This document shows, piece by piece, positions 22,817 to 24,692 of a stretch of 24,692 nt of DNA. Origin of the DNA: CAZPDM01 sp964585305. Lineage in GTDB: Bacteria; Planctomycetota; Uabimicrobiia; Uabimicrobiales; JABWCH01. The DNA lies in assembly GCA_964585305.1 (NCBI GenBank), contig CAZPDM010000066.1, positions 1-24,692 on the forward strand, read 5' to 3'. Position numbers and translations under genes: made by a program. Under the pieces are notes generated by a model. The model saw nothing but the letters and a program-made list of their open reading frames with translations. It had not been told where the DNA came from and searched no databases. Numbering within the stretch: position 1 is the first letter of the stretch; each line of letters starts with the position of its first letter.

Positions 22817-24692
22817 ATGTTAAAGGGAATGATATACTCTTGTCTCTTTATGTTAATCTGCTCTGTAATGGCACAAGATTACCCAAATTGCTTAAAAAAG
22901 GAATTTCGAGAAGAACTTCTTTTAGATCAATATAATAGCAAAGAAAACACAATAAATAATGATATTTCTCAAGAAAATTATTCCCTTTCAAAGGGAGGCC
23001 AGGACGAACCGGAAATTGAAGACGAACCAATCGATGAAGAATTTGAAGACGATCCAACTGGCGAAAAATTTGAAGACGAACCAATCGATGAAAAACCGAA
23101 ACCAGAAGAACCTTCAGCAGAAGAAGTTCCAGAAGCATCACAAGATCAAGTTTGTCAAGTTGCAGGTTGCTCCAATCAAAGAAAATCAGGTTACAATTAT
23201 TGTAGCGTTCATAATTGCCGAGTTTTTGGCTGCAAAAATAGAAAAAAAGATGGTGGAGAATATTGCGAAGATCATACTTGTTTAATATGCCTCGATCAAA
23301 AAAAGGAAAATGGCAAATTTTGTGAGAATCACAACTGTATAGAACCTAATTGCACAAACCAAAGAAAACAAGATATAAATAAAAGCTATGGGGAATATTG
23401 TTATAGCCATAGTTGCAAGTTATGTTTAAAAAGAAAATTAGAAAATGGAAATTACTGCGAAGATCATTCTTGTTCTAAAAGAGGTTGTACAAATTTAAGA
23501 AAAGTCTTAGGGCAAGTTACAGGAGAATATTGTGTAGAACATAGTTGCGAACTTTGTTTAAACTTAAAAAAATATAACGGAAAATATTGTCGAGAACATA
23601 GTTGCACAGAGCCTTCTTGCACTAACCTACGTAAAAAAATGGGAAATGATATTGGCCTTTACTGTACGGAACATAGTTGCAAAGTTTGCTTAAACCGCAA
23701 ACAAGAAGGCGGAAATGCTTGTTCCGAACATAGCTGCCAAATTCCAGGATGCGCCAATTTAAAAGAATCCAAATATGGCTATTGCTCAAAACACTGCTGT
23801 CAAATTGAAGATTGTCCTAATCCGAGACAACTCAATCGCAATTATTGTTACAAACATCTTTGTAAAGTTGAAGACTGTCGAAATCCTAAACAATATGGAA
23901 AAGATTATTGCGAGGAACACTGTTGCAAAAGTTATAAATGCCGTGGAATGGCACTAAATAATGGCTATTGCGAACAACATCAATACAAATGCAGTGAAAG
24001 TTCATGCAAAAATCGTTTGGAAGAAAAAGGCTATTGCCCTCAACATCAATATAAATGCCTTTTTTCAGATTGCCAAGCTCGTTTAGAAGAAGAAGATTCT
24101 TATTGCAAAAAACACCAATACAAATGCGTATATCCTAATTGTTCTGTCCGTTATGAATATAGCAGCAGCTTTTGTCCGGATCATAAATATAAATGTACAG
24201 TTGAAAACTGTCAGAATAGAATAGCAAATGCGGCAGGATACTGCGATGAACATAAATATAAATGCTTAGAAAAAACTTGCCAAAATCGCATTTTAAATAA
24301 TAGCTATTGTACTCAACATCAATATAAATGCCAAGAAACAAAATGCCAAGTACGTTTAGCAACCCCAGGCTATTGTCCTACACACAGACCCAAAGTTCTA
24401 ACACTTTCTTTACCCCAATCAAATCCCCTACAAAATAAACTAGCTTTACTTAAACCCATGAAATCCGTTAGCACATCCCCAGATTGTCGTACACTATACT
24501 TTGAAAGCGAAAACGAGCCATGCCTATACGATCTAAACACTGCAAAAGAAATAGAAAGTTTTAGAAAAAAAATTCCAACAGAAAGTTGGCATGGAACTGC
24601 TATACTATGGCGTACAAGCGGAAGATATACTTGGATTGCCAGCAAATCCGAAACAGAACACTTTATTTTAGAATCTGAAATATTATATCCTT
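22817..24692 (+). CDS. Exported protein with 19 tandem Cys3His modules (3' end missing)
   Basis: An unbroken frame of 625 codons runs off the window. AAGGAAG precedes the ATG. A signal peptide (about 1-19, cleavage after VMA) is followed by an acidic spacer (about 70-110) rich in Glu, Asp and Pro. Residues 113-523 hold 19 modules of about 21 residues, each C-x4-C or C-x2-C, then a 6-16 residue polar loop, then [Y/F]-C-x2-H (for example CKVEDCRNPKQYGKDYCEEH). Modules 1-12 are joined by one residue (H-x-C) and modules 13-19 by three (H-[QK]-Y-K-C). Four ligands per module fit one zinc each. After the array, SPDCRTLYFESENEP and LYDLNTAKEIESF look like a WD40/beta-propeller beginning. The C-x4-C...C-x2-H spacing recalls WRKY19-type zinc fingers of plants and oomycetes, but homology is not shown. 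Function unknown; metal binding is inferred, and disulfides are possible outside the cytoplasm. Confidence 0.85.
   Translation, partial: MLKGMIYSCLFMLICSVMAQDYPNCLKKEFREELLLDQYNSKENTINNDISQENYSLSKGGQDEPEIEDEPIDEEFEDDPTGEKFEDEPIDEKPKPEEPSAEEVPEASQDQVCQVAGCSNQRKSGYNYCSVHNCRVFGCKNRKKDGGEYCEDHTCLICLDQKKENGKFCENHNCIEPNCTNQRKQDINKSYGEYCYSHSCKLCLKRKLENGNYCEDHSCSKRGCTNLRKVLGQVTGEYCVEHSCELCLNLKKYNGKYCREHSCTEPSCTNLRKKMGNDIGLYCTEHSCKVCLNRKQEGGNACSEHSCQIPGCANLKESKYGYCSKHCCQIEDCPNPRQLNRNYCYKHLCKVEDCRNPKQYGKDYCEEHCCKSYKCRGMALNNGYCEQHQYKCSESSCKNRLEEKGYCPQHQYKCLFSDCQARLEEEDSYCKKHQYKCVYPNCSVRYEYSSSFCPDHKYKCTVENCQNRIANAAGYCDEHKYKCLEKTCQNRILNNSYCTQHQYKCQETKCQVRLATPGYCPTHRPKVLTLSLPQSNPLQNKLALLKPMKSVSTSPDCRTLYFESENEPCLYDLNTAKEIESFRKKIPTESWHGTAILWRTSGRYTWIASKSETEHFILESEILYP
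23018..23092 (+). repeat. 21-bp direct repeat in the acidic spacer
   Basis: Two identical 21-bp copies (23018-23038 and 23072-23092), each encoding EDEPIDE, start 54 nt apart. The DNA between is a related, diverged copy (FEDDPTGE). It looks like recent tandem growth of the acidic spacer in the Cys/His-array gene. Confidence 0.6.
23153..24385 (+). repeat. Tandem Cys3His module array (protein-level repeat, 19 units)
   Basis: The zones are: module 1 (23153-23215); modules 2-9 (23216-23734), alternating strictly between C-x4-C and C-x2-C entry pairs; modules 10-12 (23735-23923), all C-x4-C; modules 13-19 (23924-24385), all C-x4-C with the longer HQYKC-type linker. Identity is at the protein level; the DNA copies have diverged, so the expansion is not very recent. 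Confidence 0.85.

Noticed and set aside
23153..24385. Regular repeats that could suggest a CRISPR array or DNA satellite
   Set aside because: The period is in the protein (Cys and His positions), the DNA copies differ, and one open frame runs through all units.
22817..24692. Short overlapping frames at 22959-23285 and 23775-23957, and antisense frames, as separate genes or a sign of a frameshift
   Set aside because: The frame from 22817 is unbroken with invariant Cys/His spacing to the window end; the other frames are low-complexity shadows of Cys/Lys codons.

Overview
The window is an AT-rich bacterial segment, densely coded on both strands. It carries 16 genes, two of them cut by the window ends, and no tRNA, rRNA, insertion sequence or CRISPR array that I can see. 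Gene content suggests a Gram-negative-type bacterium of the PVC/planctomycete kind. The reasons are partner-switching proteins (STAS, RsbW-like ATPase), a membrane-anchored Ser/Thr kinase with an N-terminal zinc ribbon, an FHA protein with a phosphatase-like tail, a DUF4175-like membrane protein, several lipoproteins and a GmhB-like heptose phosphatase. A D-Ala-D-Ala ligase argues for peptidoglycan. The lineage is an inference from gene style; no marker gene settles it.

Layout. 1-2617 (+): the end of a zinc-ribbon protein with a degenerate anti-sigma-type ATPase fold, a terminator, a membrane-anchored STAS protein and an intact RsbW-like ATPase. 2655-6777 (-): two membrane proteins behind a secreted gingipain-type (C25) protease. 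6979-11870 (-): trpS, a small lipoprotein, a membrane-anchored helical-repeat protein and a family-5 solute-binding protein with a PDZ-like insertion. 11871-12108: divergent control region. 12109-17076 (+): kinase, hutI and FHA/pseudo-phosphatase, spaced like one operon. 17108-22636 (-): a WPF-repeat lipoprotein, a metallophosphoesterase with a GmhB-like phosphatase, and ddl with an aspartate-type aminotransferase. 22817-24692 (+): start of a large exported protein that runs off the window.

Two themes stand out. First, signalling: the window holds a kinase, an FHA reader, a STAS protein and an RsbW-like ATPase, plus two proteins that keep a signalling fold but have lost the catalytic residues (an ATPase-like domain at 1-606 and a SpoIIE/PP2C-like domain at 14779-17076). 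Second, the right end encodes an exported protein with 19 tandem Cys3His modules, arranged in zones with different spacing. This is the strongest candidate for something undescribed. All similarity statements come from reading motifs by eye; no database search or structure prediction was run.
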